Shown here: positions 7,407 to 15,929 of the stretch, piece by piece
Layout: every line of letters begins with the position of its first letter
Numbering within the stretch: the stretch's first letter is position 1
Assembly (NCBI GenBank): GCA_030652255.1
Contig: JAUSAZ010000002.1
Location: 1 to 64,000, forward strand
From: Myxococcales bacterium
GTDB taxonomy: Bacteria > Myxococcota_A > Polyangia > Polyangiales > Ga0077539
Direction of reading: 5' to 3'
DNA length: 64,000 nt
The notes under the pieces: model-generated
Database searches by the model: none
Told to the model about the DNA's origin: nothing
Seen by the model: only the letters and a program-made list of their open reading frames with translations
Position numbers and translations under genes: made by a program

Positions 7407-10241
7407 TCACGCCCGCGGCGCGCCCACGATGCTCTCGCGCCCCTCGACGAGCTCGGGCGACTGCCCGTCCTCCAGGGCGAGCGCGTCGACCCGGCGCACC
7501 AGCAGCGCGTCGAGCCCGCGGGGCGCGAGCGCGTCGGGCCGCCCCGACACCCACCCGGTGAGGGCGTCGCGCACCAGCGGCGGCGCGGCGTCGTAGCGTC
7601 GAACGACCTCCTCCGGGGCCTCCACCGCGTCGGCCAGGGCGGCCAGCAGCTCGCCCGCCGCCGCGGCGTTCTCCGTCGCCGACTGCTCGTTCTGCAGCGT
7701 CAGCCGTCCCCCGTCGGGGTCGCGGTACTCCAGCACCGCGCGCACCTTGCTGCCGAAGCGCCCGCTGCCCCGCACGCTTCGCTCGCCGTCCTTGGTGGCC
7801 GTCACCGCGCGCCCCGGCTCCCACGGCGCCACGCGCACCGCGGCCACCACGCGGCGCCCGGGGTTCTCGGCGGTGCCCGCGAGGCGCAGCCGGTGGAGCC
7901 CCGCCTCGCCGCGCAGCAGACCGAAGGCGTAGGGCCCCCGCACGCCCAGCAGCCACGACTCCTCGTCGTCGCGCGGGTCGCGCCACCACGTCACGGCGTA
8001 TCCCCGGTGCTTCGCCCACTCGACGTACATCGCCGCGAGCCTGTCGCGCATCTCCGGGCCGCTCGCGCCCACCACGCGGCACTCCACCAGCGCGTCGACC
8101 CGCCCCGCCGCGCCCAGCACCACGAGCTCGCGGCGGGCGCTGCGCAGGGCCTCCTCCAGCGCCCGCACCTCCTGCGCGGCGCTCTCCAGGGCCCGCCGCG
8201 AGGCGCCCTTCTCCAGCGCGTCGCGCGCGCCCGCGATGCGCTCCTCCAGGGCCTCGACGCGGTCGATGAGGTCCGAGGCCACCTCCAGCTCGCGGTCGTT
8301 GGCCGAGGCCCGCGCGACGTCGCGCCAGAAGCCCGGAACATCCCGCGCGCTCAGCAGCTCGCCCCGGCGGTCGAGGGCGGCCGGGAGCTGCACCAGCTCC
8401 ATCAGCCCGTCGAAGGAGAGTTCTGCCTGCTTCAGCTGCTCGCGCAGGGCCTCGCGGTCGAGGGCGCGGGGCTCGGCGCGGGGCGTCGGCACGAAGCTCG
8501 CGCGGTGCGCCCGGGAGGTCTCGGTCTCCAGCACGCGCACCCGGATGGCCCCGTCGCGCACGTTGATGCGCAGGATGGCGCCCGGCGCCACGGCCTGCTC
8601 CATCAGGGTCATGGCGAGGGGCAGCACGAGGCGCTTCTGGATCTCCCGCTTGAGCGCGCGCGCCCCGTAGCGGGCGTCGACCCCCTGGCGGATGACGAGG
8701 TCGAGCGCGGCGTCGTCGACGTCGACGGTGAGGCCCGGCGCCACGATGCCCTCGCGCTGGAGCACCCGCGCGAGCTCGAAGCGCGCCACGGTGCGCAGCT
8801 CGATGAGCGACAGCGAGTGGAACACCACGATGTGCTGGAAGCGGTTGAGGAACTCCGGGCGGAAGGAGGTCTCGAGCGCCTGCCGGATGCGCCCCTCGCG
8901 CTCGTCGCCCGCGCGCTCGCCGAAGCCCACCGAGCGGTTGGACTCCTGGGCGCCGACGTTGGACGTGGCGATCACGATGGTGTTGCGGAAGTCCACCGCG
9001 TCGCCGTCGGGGGCGCTCATGCGGCCCTCGTCGAGCAGCGGCAGGATGAGGTCCCAGAGGTTGGGGTGGGCCTTCTCGAGCTCGTCGAAGAGAACCACCT
9101 GGAAGGGCTGCGCGCGCACCGGGTCGAGCAGGCGCGCGGGCGAGTCCTTGCGGCGCGGCGACCCGAGCAACAGCTCGAAGGCGTGGTAGTCCTTGAACTC
9201 CGAGAGGTCGAAGCGCAGCAGGCGGTCGGGGCTGCCGAAGACGAACTCCGCGAGCAGCCGCGCGAGCTCGGTCTTGCCGACGCCCGTCGGGCCCACGAAG
9301 AGGAAGGTGCCGATGGGCCGCCCGGTGTCGTGCAGCCCCGACTTGTAGAGCGCGATCGCCTCCACCATCGCGTCGATGGCCGCGCGCTGCCCCACCAGCC
9401 GCTCCTGGAACCACGCGCGCACCTCGCTCGCGGTCTTGGTGACGGCGCGCGACACGATGAACGACGGCAGCCCCGTGCGCTGCGCGAAGGCCGTCTCCAC
9501 CAGCGCGGGCGTGAGCTCCTCGTCCTTCAGCGACGGCTGCTCCAGGATCCATTGCAGCAGCCCCAGCGCGGGCCCCGGCTGGAGCTGCGCCCGCAGGAAG
9601 CGCGACGTGAGCTGCACCATGGCGCGGCGCACCGGCTCGTCGACCTGCCGCCCCGCGGCCTCGGCCACGCGCTGGAGCACCGCGTCGACCTGCGCGGGGT
9701 CGAGGGGCGCCACGTCGAAGCGCTGGAAGAGCCGGGTGAAGCCCGGGATGCGGTCCATGGTGCGCACGCGGTCGACGCTGAGCTCGACCACGACGTTGAG
9801 CTCGCCCGCCTCCATGAGCGGGCGCAGGGCGTCGAGCACGTTGTCCGTGGAGGTGTCCGAGGCCCCGGCGGTGTTGAGGTTCCACGCGTCGGTGAAGAAG
9901 AGCACCTCGTTGCGCTCCCGCGACTGCCGCACCCACGCGCGCAGCTTGGATTGCCAGTCGCCGAGGTAGTGGGTGCCGCTGAGCAGGTCCATGGAGGAGA
10001 CGCGCACCACGCCGCCCTCACCCCGCGCCACCCGCGCGGCGTGCACCCCCTGGAGCACCGCGGTCTTGCCCACCCCGGGGGGGCCCACCAGCATCACCGA
10101 GCGTCCCAGGGTGAGCTGCTCGTCGATCTTCGCGATCAGCTCGTCGCGGTAGGGCACCCCGATGTCCACGCCACCGAGCGAAAAGGGGGAGAGCGTCCGC
10201 CGCTCCTGGACATACAACCCGTAGTAATCCTTTTCGGCCAC
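7407..10241 (-). CDS. Double AAA+ ClpB-like ATPase fused to a release-factor-2-like domain
   Basis: The protein has 944 residues. The first AAA+ module has Walker A GPPGVGKT (53-60) but a Walker B of FFTDA (115-119), where the catalytic Glu is replaced by Ala. The second has Walker A GPTGVGKT (317-324), Walker B LFDELEKAHP (384-393), sensor TSN (426-428) and the ClpB-type arginine region GARALKR (526-532). Residues 630-870 align with peptide chain release factor 2: an FWRD helix start (638), a coiled-coil helix, a MYVEWAKHRGYAV segment, GPYAFGLLRGEAGLHRL (769-785) and LTLQNEQS (847-854). Where RF2 has SPF (stop-codon reading) this has AGT, and where RF2 has GAGGQ it has GSGRFGS with a 4-residue deletion. 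It is therefore not a working release factor. There is no Clp N-domain. The gene is divergent from the isomerase gene (62-bp gap). Confidence 0.85.
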   Translation of the reverse strand: MAEKDYYGLYVQERRTLSPFSLGGVDIGVPYRDELIAKIDEQLTLGRSVMLVGPPGVGKTAVLQGVHAARVARGEGGVVRVSSMDLLSGTHYLGDWQSKLRAWVRQSRERNEVLFFTDAWNLNTAGASDTSTDNVLDALRPLMEAGELNVVVELSVDRVRTMDRIPGFTRLFQRFDVAPLDPAQVDAVLQRVAEAAGRQVDEPVRRAMVQLTSRFLRAQLQPGPALGLLQWILEQPSLKDEELTPALVETAFAQRTGLPSFIVSRAVTKTASEVRAWFQERLVGQRAAIDAMVEAIALYKSGLHDTGRPIGTFLFVGPTGVGKTELARLLAEFVFGSPDRLLRFDLSEFKDYHAFELLLGSPRRKDSPARLLDPVRAQPFQVVLFDELEKAHPNLWDLILPLLDEGRMSAPDGDAVDFRNTIVIATSNVGAQESNRSVGFGERAGDEREGRIRQALETSFRPEFLNRFQHIVVFHSLSLIELRTVARFELARVLQREGIVAPGLTVDVDDAALDLVIRQGVDARYGARALKREIQKRLVLPLAMTLMEQAVAPGAILRINVRDGAIRVRVLETETSRAHRASFVPTPRAEPRALDREALREQLKQAELSFDGLMELVQLPAALDRRGELLSARDVPGFWRDVARASANDRELEVASDLIDRVEALEERIAGARDALEKGASRRALESAAQEVRALEEALRSARRELVVLGAAGRVDALVECRVVGASGPEMRDRLAAMYVEWAKHRGYAVTWWRDPRDDEESWLLGVRGPYAFGLLRGEAGLHRLRLAGTAENPGRRVVAAVRVAPWEPGRAVTATKDGERSVRGSGRFGSKVRAVLEYRDPDGGRLTLQNEQSATENAAAAGELLAALADAVEAPEEVVRRYDAAPPLVRDALTGWVSGRPDALAPRGLDALLVRRVDALALEDGQSPELVEGRESIVGAPRA

Positions 10242-10303
10242 GGTGGAACCATACCATCGGGCGTTGACCCGCCACCCCCGCGCCGTGTTCTCCTCGGCGC
10301 CCG

Positions 10304-11512
10304 ATGGCCCGCCGGCTCGATTTCTGGTTCGACTACACCTGCCCCTACGCCTACCTGGCGAGCACCCGGGTGGAGGCCCTGGCCGCCCGCACCGGCGACG
10401 ACCTGCGCTGGCGCCCGATGCTCCTGGGGGGAGTCTTTCGCGCGCGGGCCACGCCGCAGAAGCTCTTCGCGACGCTGTCGCCGCAGAAGGCGAAGCACAA
10501 CGCCGACGACCTCGCCCGCCAGGCGGAGGATCTCGGCGTCGGGCTGGTGATGCCCGCGGGGCACCCGATGCGCTCGGTGGAGGCCCTGCGCGCGACGCTG
10601 GCGACGGGCTGCGACCCGCGGGTGATCCACGGCTTCTACCGCGCGTACTGGGTGGAGGGTCGCGAGATCTCCGACCCGGCGACCATGCGCGACGTGCTGA
10701 CCGCCGCGGGCCACGACGCCGACGCGGTGCTGCGTGCGGTGGAGGGCGACGCGCTCCGAGACGCCCTGCGGGCCGAGACCGAGCGCGCGGTGGCGCTGGG
10801 CATCTTTGGCGCGCCGGCGTACGTCCTCGACGACGCGACCCTGTACTGGGGCTACGACCGGGCGCACTTCGTCGAGGGCATCACCCGCGAGGCCTATTTC
10901 GCTCAACCCACAAAGGACAAGCCCATGGCACACACGCTGGAGATCTATTGGGACTTCTCATCGCCCTACGCGTACCTCGGGGCGACGCAGGCGAAGGCCC
11001 TGGCCGAGCGCACCGGCGCGACGCTGGTGTGGCGGCCGATGCTGCTCGGGGGGCTGTTCAAGTCCATCGGGCAGGAGCCGGTGCCGCTCAACACCTGGAG
11101 CGACGCCAAGAAGCGATACACCTTCGACGACATGAACCGCTGGGCGGAGTTCTGGGACGTGCCCTTCAACTTCCCGGCGGTGTTTCCGGTCAACAGCATC
11201 AAGGCGCTTCGGACCTGGCTCGCGCTCCCCGAAGAGCGCCGCGACGCCTTCCGCGAGGGGGTGTTTCGCGCCTACTGGGCCGAAGGGAAGGACATCGCCG
11301 ACGAGGCCGTGCTGGCCGGGTACCTCGGCGACGACGCGGCGGCGGTGCTCGCGCGCACCAACGACCCATCGGTGAAGCAGGCGCTCGTCGAGGCGACGAA
11401 GCACGCCGAGGCGCAGGGGGTGTTCGGCGCGCCCACCTGGGTGGTCGACGGCACCGAGCTCTTCTGGGGACAGGACCGCATCCCGCTGGTGGAGCGCGCG
11501 CTGCGGCGATAG
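10304..11512 (+). CDS. Tandem DsbA-like (2-hydroxychromene-2-carboxylate isomerase type) fusion
   Basis: The protein has 402 residues and two full copies of the kappa-GST/HCCA-isomerase thioredoxin fold, roughly 1-205 and 208-402. Each copy opens alike (FDYTCPYAYLAST and WDFSSPYAYLGAT) and shares RWRPMLLGG or VWRPMLLGG and a GIFGAP or GVFGAP cis-proline loop. The family uses glutathione for isomerisation or thiol-disulfide chemistry. The second copy keeps its own ATG at 10925, with AAAGGA seven bases upstream, which suggests two adjacent genes that fused by loss of a stop codon. A single-domain product could still be made from that internal start. The first copy has Cys and the second Ser at the active position, so they may differ in activity. 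Confidence 0.85.
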   Translation: MARRLDFWFDYTCPYAYLASTRVEALAARTGDDLRWRPMLLGGVFRARATPQKLFATLSPQKAKHNADDLARQAEDLGVGLVMPAGHPMRSVEALRATLATGCDPRVIHGFYRAYWVEGREISDPATMRDVLTAAGHDADAVLRAVEGDALRDALRAETERAVALGIFGAPAYVLDDATLYWGYDRAHFVEGITREAYFAQPTKDKPMAHTLEIYWDFSSPYAYLGATQAKALAERTGATLVWRPMLLGGLFKSIGQEPVPLNTWSDAKKRYTFDDMNRWAEFWDVPFNFPAVFPVNSIKALRTWLALPEERRDAFREGVFRAYWAEGKDIADEAVLAGYLGDDAAAVLARTNDPSVKQALVEATKHAEAQGVFGAPTWVVDGTELFWGQDRIPLVERALRR

Positions 11513-11631
11513 GCCCCGGAGATACGGGGGCGCGCGCGGTGGCGCTTCCCTCCGGTGCCGCGTCGGGGGTACCGTCCGCGGCGGTCCTGCCGGGGGACCA
11601 GCACCCACTCCTCACGCCGCACGAGACGCCG

Positions 11632-14187
11632 GTGAACACGCGCAACCGCACCCTCCTCGCCCTCAGCCTGACCGCCGCGCTCGGCGCCCTTCCCCGCACC
11701 GCGCAGGCCGACGAGCGCACCGAGGCGCGCAGGCACTTCCGCGCGGGCCTCGACCTCGTCACGGCGCGGCAGTACGTGCGCGCCATCGAGGAGTTCCAGG
11801 CGGCCTACGCCATCCTCCCCAACGTCAACGTGCTCTACAACATCGCCCGGGCCTACTCCGACCTGGGCGACACCGACCGCGCCATCGACTACTACCAGCG
11901 CTACCTCCAGGGCGACGTGCCCGACCGCGCCGAGGTCGAGGCCACCCTCCGCACGCTGGAGCAGCAGCGCCGCCGCGCCTCTGCGGCCCCCGCACCGGTC
12001 ACCCCGGTGCCCGCCACCGTCGCCCCGCCGGGCTCTGACACGCCGCCCGCGGTGAGCCCGGTCATCCCCCTCGGGGTCCTGTCGGCCGAGCAGATCGTCG
12101 CGCTCCGCAACGCGGTCAACACGCTCACGCAGCTCACCGGCGGCGTCGCCGCGGCCACGCCGTCGCCCACCGCGCAGCCCTCTCCCGCCGCAGCCCCGTC
12201 CCCCGTAGCGCCGCCTTCCACGGCCGCGCCGGGCCGCGGCGCCGAGGACACCTACGAGGAGCGCGTGGTGACCGCCGCGCTCACGGCGCAGAGCCCGCTC
12301 GACTCGCCCAACGCCACCACGGTGATCACCGCGCAGGACATCCGCCTCTCCGGGCTCAGCAACGTCGCCGAGATGCTGCGCCGCGCGGTGGGCGTCGACG
12401 TGATGGCCCTCGACAACAGCGACCAGCAGGTGGGCATACGCGGCTTCAACCGCCGGCTCTCCAACCGCGTGCTGGTGCTGGTCGACGGGCGCTCGGTCTA
12501 CCTCGACTTCATCGGCGTCACGCTCTGGTCGCTGCTCCCGGTCAACCCCGAGGAGATCGAGCGCATCGAGGTCATCCGCGGCCCGGGCTCGGCCCTCTAC
12601 GGCGCCGACGCGTACTCCGGCGTGGTGAACATCATCACGCGCACGCCCGGCGAGGGCCGCAACTCGGTCACCGTGAGCGCGGGCAACGGGGGGGTGTTTC
12701 GCACCGCCATCACCAACAGCGGCCGCGCGGGCAACGTGGGGTACCGCACCGGCGTCGGGTACGAGCAGGGCTACACCTTCGGGCGCCTCGTGCCCTCCAC
12801 CGACCTCGCCTATCGCATCGGGGCGGGCGACACCAACCTCTCGCTCCAGAACCTCCACGCCGACATCGACCTGCGCTCGCAGCTCTCGCGCTCGGTGTCC
12901 GTCCAGGGCGGCCTCGCGGCCACGACGGGCACGATCTGGTTCAACGCCATCGGCCCCCTGCGGCGCTTCTGGACGGACATCACCTTCGTCCAGCCGCACC
13001 TGCAGTTGAACGTCGGCGGCTTCACCGCCCGCGCCTTCATGAACCACGTCGAGGGCACCTCCGGCGAGGTGCTCCAGCGCATCGGCACGCCCCCCATCAA
13101 CACCCAGTTCACCCAGGACATCATCGACGTCGAGGCCCGCTACCAGCGCGGCTTCCGCCTCGGGGGCATCCCCTTCGACCTCACCCTCGGCGGCAGCTAC
13201 CGCGCGAAGCACATCTCGTGGTCCTTCCTCGACGCCGACCACCTGCTGCACCACTTCGCGGGCTTCGTTCAGGCGCAGGCGCGCTTCACCAGCCGCTTCT
13301 CCACCACGGCCTCGCTGCGCGTCGACCGCCACCCGGTGCTCGACTCGCCGGTGGTCTCGCCCCGCCTCGCGCTGGTCTTCAAGCCCACCCCCCGGCGCGC
13401 GCTGCGCCTCACGGGCGCGACCTCCTTCCGCACGCCGACGATGCTGGAGCTGTACCTCAACCTCCCCAACCCCTCGCCCGTCCCCGGTGTGTCGGTGCAG
13501 GCGCAGGGCGGCGAGGTGTTCGACAACGGCCAGCAGCGCCTCTCCGCCGAGAGCGCCGTCTCCATCGACCTCGGCTGGCAGGACCAGACCAGCGACCGCT
13601 TCCAGTACGAGCTCGGCGCCTTCTTCATGCGCGGCGTCGACCTCATCGAGCTCACCAACGTGCTCTTCACCCCGCTCCCCGGCGCGAGCAACCCCGGCGG
13701 GCTCGTCGACGTCGGGCGCTTCCGCTTCGCCAACGACCCCTTCGCTACTTCGATGTACGGCGTCGAGGCGGCCGTGCGCGTGGCGCCCACCGAGGGGCTC
13801 GACCTCTTCGCCAACTACACCTTCGCGTACACCCAGCAGCAGTCGGGCACGCTGCGCGAGGGCGACCAGCGCACGCCGCAGCACAAGCTCAACCTCGGCG
13901 CCCAGGTGCGCACCGCCTTCGGGCTCGACCTCGAGGTCACCGGCAACCTCGTGTCGTCGCAGGTGTGGCGCGAGCAGGACTTCGACGTCGCCCGGGGCGT
14001 CGTCTACAACACCTATCCATTGGACACGTATTTCCTGTTGAATGGACGGGTGGGCTACCGCGCCCTGCGCGACCGCCTGGAGTTCGGCGTCACCGGCACC
14101 AACCTCACCGACAACCGCGCGCGGCAGCACCCCTTCGGCGCCCCCATCGGCGCCCGGGTGATGGCCACCGTCGCCTTCCGGTATTGA
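11632..14187 (+). CDS. TonB-dependent outer-membrane receptor with N-terminal TPR domain
   Basis: The protein has 851 residues, starting at GTG 11632. A signal peptide (about 1-24, ending TAQA) is followed by two or three TPR helices (VRAIEEFQAAYAI, IARAYSDLGDTDRAIDYYQR), a Pro/Ala-rich linker, then a plug domain (ERVVTA, SNVAEMLRRAVGVDV, VRGPGSALYGADA-like IRGPGSALYGADA, GVVNIITR) and a long beta barrel ending in a C-terminal aromatic residue (AFRY). The plug motifs are diagnostic of TonB receptors for siderophores, vitamins or other large ligands. The periplasmic TPR extension in front of the plug is unusual and may act as a docking module. The longer upstream reading frame is out of family and overlaps the isomerase gene. 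It is followed after 14 bp by a lipoprotein gene, probably in one operon. Confidence 0.9.
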   Translation: MNTRNRTLLALSLTAALGALPRTAQADERTEARRHFRAGLDLVTARQYVRAIEEFQAAYAILPNVNVLYNIARAYSDLGDTDRAIDYYQRYLQGDVPDRAEVEATLRTLEQQRRRASAAPAPVTPVPATVAPPGSDTPPAVSPVIPLGVLSAEQIVALRNAVNTLTQLTGGVAAATPSPTAQPSPAAAPSPVAPPSTAAPGRGAEDTYEERVVTAALTAQSPLDSPNATTVITAQDIRLSGLSNVAEMLRRAVGVDVMALDNSDQQVGIRGFNRRLSNRVLVLVDGRSVYLDFIGVTLWSLLPVNPEEIERIEVIRGPGSALYGADAYSGVVNIITRTPGEGRNSVTVSAGNGGVFRTAITNSGRAGNVGYRTGVGYEQGYTFGRLVPSTDLAYRIGAGDTNLSLQNLHADIDLRSQLSRSVSVQGGLAATTGTIWFNAIGPLRRFWTDITFVQPHLQLNVGGFTARAFMNHVEGTSGEVLQRIGTPPINTQFTQDIIDVEARYQRGFRLGGIPFDLTLGGSYRAKHISWSFLDADHLLHHFAGFVQAQARFTSRFSTTASLRVDRHPVLDSPVVSPRLALVFKPTPRRALRLTGATSFRTPTMLELYLNLPNPSPVPGVSVQAQGGEVFDNGQQRLSAESAVSIDLGWQDQTSDRFQYELGAFFMRGVDLIELTNVLFTPLPGASNPGGLVDVGRFRFANDPFATSMYGVEAAVRVAPTEGLDLFANYTFAYTQQQSGTLREGDQRTPQHKLNLGAQVRTAFGLDLEVTGNLVSSQVWREQDFDVARGVVYNTYPLDTYFLLNGRVGYRALRDRLEFGVTGTNLTDNRARQHPFGAPIGARVMATVAFRY

Positions 14188-14201
14188 TGGAGCGATGTGA
14201 G

Positions 14202-15806
14202 ATGAACCGCCCCCGAACGCTCCTCCTCGCCCCCCTCCTCCTGCTCGGCCTCGGCTGCGGCGACGCCCCGCTCGACCGCGACCGCGAGGACGACTACCCC
14301 AACCACAACGCCCCCCTCGGGCGCATCGAGGGCACCCTTCTCTACGAGGGCCCGGCCCCCACCCTCGACCGCGATGGCAGCCCCGTCGGCCGCGTCATCC
14401 TGCTGCTCTTCCGGGCCGACAACCCGCCGCCGCCGCAGGGCCTCGCCACCACCGCGGAGTCCGTGCAGACCCTCCCGGCGTCGCGGGTGTTCACGTCGCT
14501 CATCCCCACCGCGGGCGGCGCCGTGCGGGCGAGCGTGCCCTTCGTGTTCCCCAACATCACCGCCGGGGGCGTCTACCAGGTGAGGGCGTTCTATTCCAAC
14601 AGGGATGACCGCACGGGCTTTCATCCCTTGTTTGGAGTGCGCAGCCAGCCGGTGCGCGGCGACGTCGGCGGCGGCGCCGTGCTCGACCCGCGCGCCCCGG
14701 TGCCCACCTTCGTCAACATCCCCGTCGGGGTGCCCGACAACCGCGGCGGGTACACCCTCCCGGAGACCGGCGCGGTCACGGGCAACGTGACGGTGTTCAT
14801 CGGCTCTCCCATCACCGAAGACCGACCGTTGTTCCATGTGAGCCCGGCGCCCCCGGAGCGGGGGCAGACCTTCAACGCCGTCGCCCTCAGCCCGCGCCCC
14901 GCCGCCGCGGGCGCCGCGCAGGCCGCCTACGCCTCGGCCACCGGGTTCATCGGCCCCGAGGCCCGCGCCTACGAGATCCCCAGCAACCCCCCGGCGACGG
15001 ACGTGCTCGGCTTCCTCGGCGCCCTCCCCACGCTCACCCTCAACGGCGGACTGCCCGGCCCGGAGGTCGCGCCGGCCGCCAACGCGGGCGTGCTCTTCAG
15101 CAACCCCGTCGCCTTCGCGCTCGGCACCGTCTACCGCCCGCAGCACCCCACGCTCTTCGCGCCCAACACCATGAGCGCCGACCCCCCGGTCATCCGCTTT
15201 CCGTGGGTGTTTCCGCTGGCCATCATGGTGAAGCTGCACGAGCCCACGGTGCAGGAGCGCGCGGTGCTCACCGCCGCGTCGCCCGACCCGCTGAGCCTCG
15301 GCCGCATCGTCAGCGCCCTCAACCAGCCCGAGCGCGCGCCCGGCACCGTCCCCGTGGTGATCTTCGGGAGCGTGGTGCCCGGCACCGGCCTCCAGGACTT
15401 CGCCAGCATCGTGCGCCCGTCGCCCGCGCCGCCGGTGGTGCAGCCCTCGGCGCGGGTGGTCTTCCCCCCGGTGGCCTTCGAGATTCGCGGCTCGAACCCC
15501 GAGCGCGACTGGGCCGCCATCGTGCCGAAGCTCCCGCCCCCCATCGCCGCGTCCACCGGTCCGCTCCCGCCGGGATCGCGCTGCGCGGGCGACCGGGGCA
15601 TTCCTCCGGGTCGCTACTCCCTCACCATCGTGACGGCGCGCGGCGCCACCTGGACGCTCCCCAACGAGCTCGCGCCGCTCACCTTCCCGGGGCGTGTGGC
15701 CGGGGCGCCCAGCACCGCCGCGGCGTCGCAGGGCGCGGTGCTCCGGGTGGTGCCGTCGATGCCGGCCGCGGGCAACGTGTGCCCGATGGGCATTCCCTCG
15801 GACTGA
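14202..15806 (+). CDS. Lipoprotein of unknown function, partner of the TonB receptor
   Basis: The protein has 534 residues. A lipoprotein signal peptide ends at the lipobox GLGC (about residue 17), after which an Asp-rich tether (DRDREDDYPNHN) leads to a Pro-rich, beta-strand-rich body. A GRIEGTLLYEGPAP segment near the start resembles carboxypeptidase-regulatory-like beta sandwiches, but I cannot assign a family with confidence. The ATG at 14202 has GGAG nine bases upstream; an alternative ATG at 14187 overlaps the receptor stop. Its position directly behind the TonB receptor suggests a surface-exposed accessory that captures or presents the receptor's ligand, much as SusD-like proteins do for SusC, though it is not SusD-like in sequence. 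Confidence 0.75.
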   Translation: MNRPRTLLLAPLLLLGLGCGDAPLDRDREDDYPNHNAPLGRIEGTLLYEGPAPTLDRDGSPVGRVILLLFRADNPPPPQGLATTAESVQTLPASRVFTSLIPTAGGAVRASVPFVFPNITAGGVYQVRAFYSNRDDRTGFHPLFGVRSQPVRGDVGGGAVLDPRAPVPTFVNIPVGVPDNRGGYTLPETGAVTGNVTVFIGSPITEDRPLFHVSPAPPERGQTFNAVALSPRPAAAGAAQAAYASATGFIGPEARAYEIPSNPPATDVLGFLGALPTLTLNGGLPGPEVAPAANAGVLFSNPVAFALGTVYRPQHPTLFAPNTMSADPPVIRFPWVFPLAIMVKLHEPTVQERAVLTAASPDPLSLGRIVSALNQPERAPGTVPVVIFGSVVPGTGLQDFASIVRPSPAPPVVQPSARVVFPPVAFEIRGSNPERDWAAIVPKLPPPIAASTGPLPPGSRCAGDRGIPPGRYSLTIVTARGATWTLPNELAPLTFPGRVAGAPSTAAASQGAVLRVVPSMPAAGNVCPMGIPSD

Positions 15807-15929
15807 GAGAGTGATGGGGGTCGGCGCACGCCGATGCTGGACACGCCCCGCGGGGCTGTGGGAAGTTCCGTTCCCTGGCGTGATGCACGCGGCGGAGCGG
15901 CAAAAGATGGCGGTTTCAGGAGAAGTTCG

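Noticed and set aside
7407..10241. Genuine peptide chain release factor activity
   Set aside because: Both SPF and GGQ are missing, so stop-codon reading and peptide hydrolysis are not expected.
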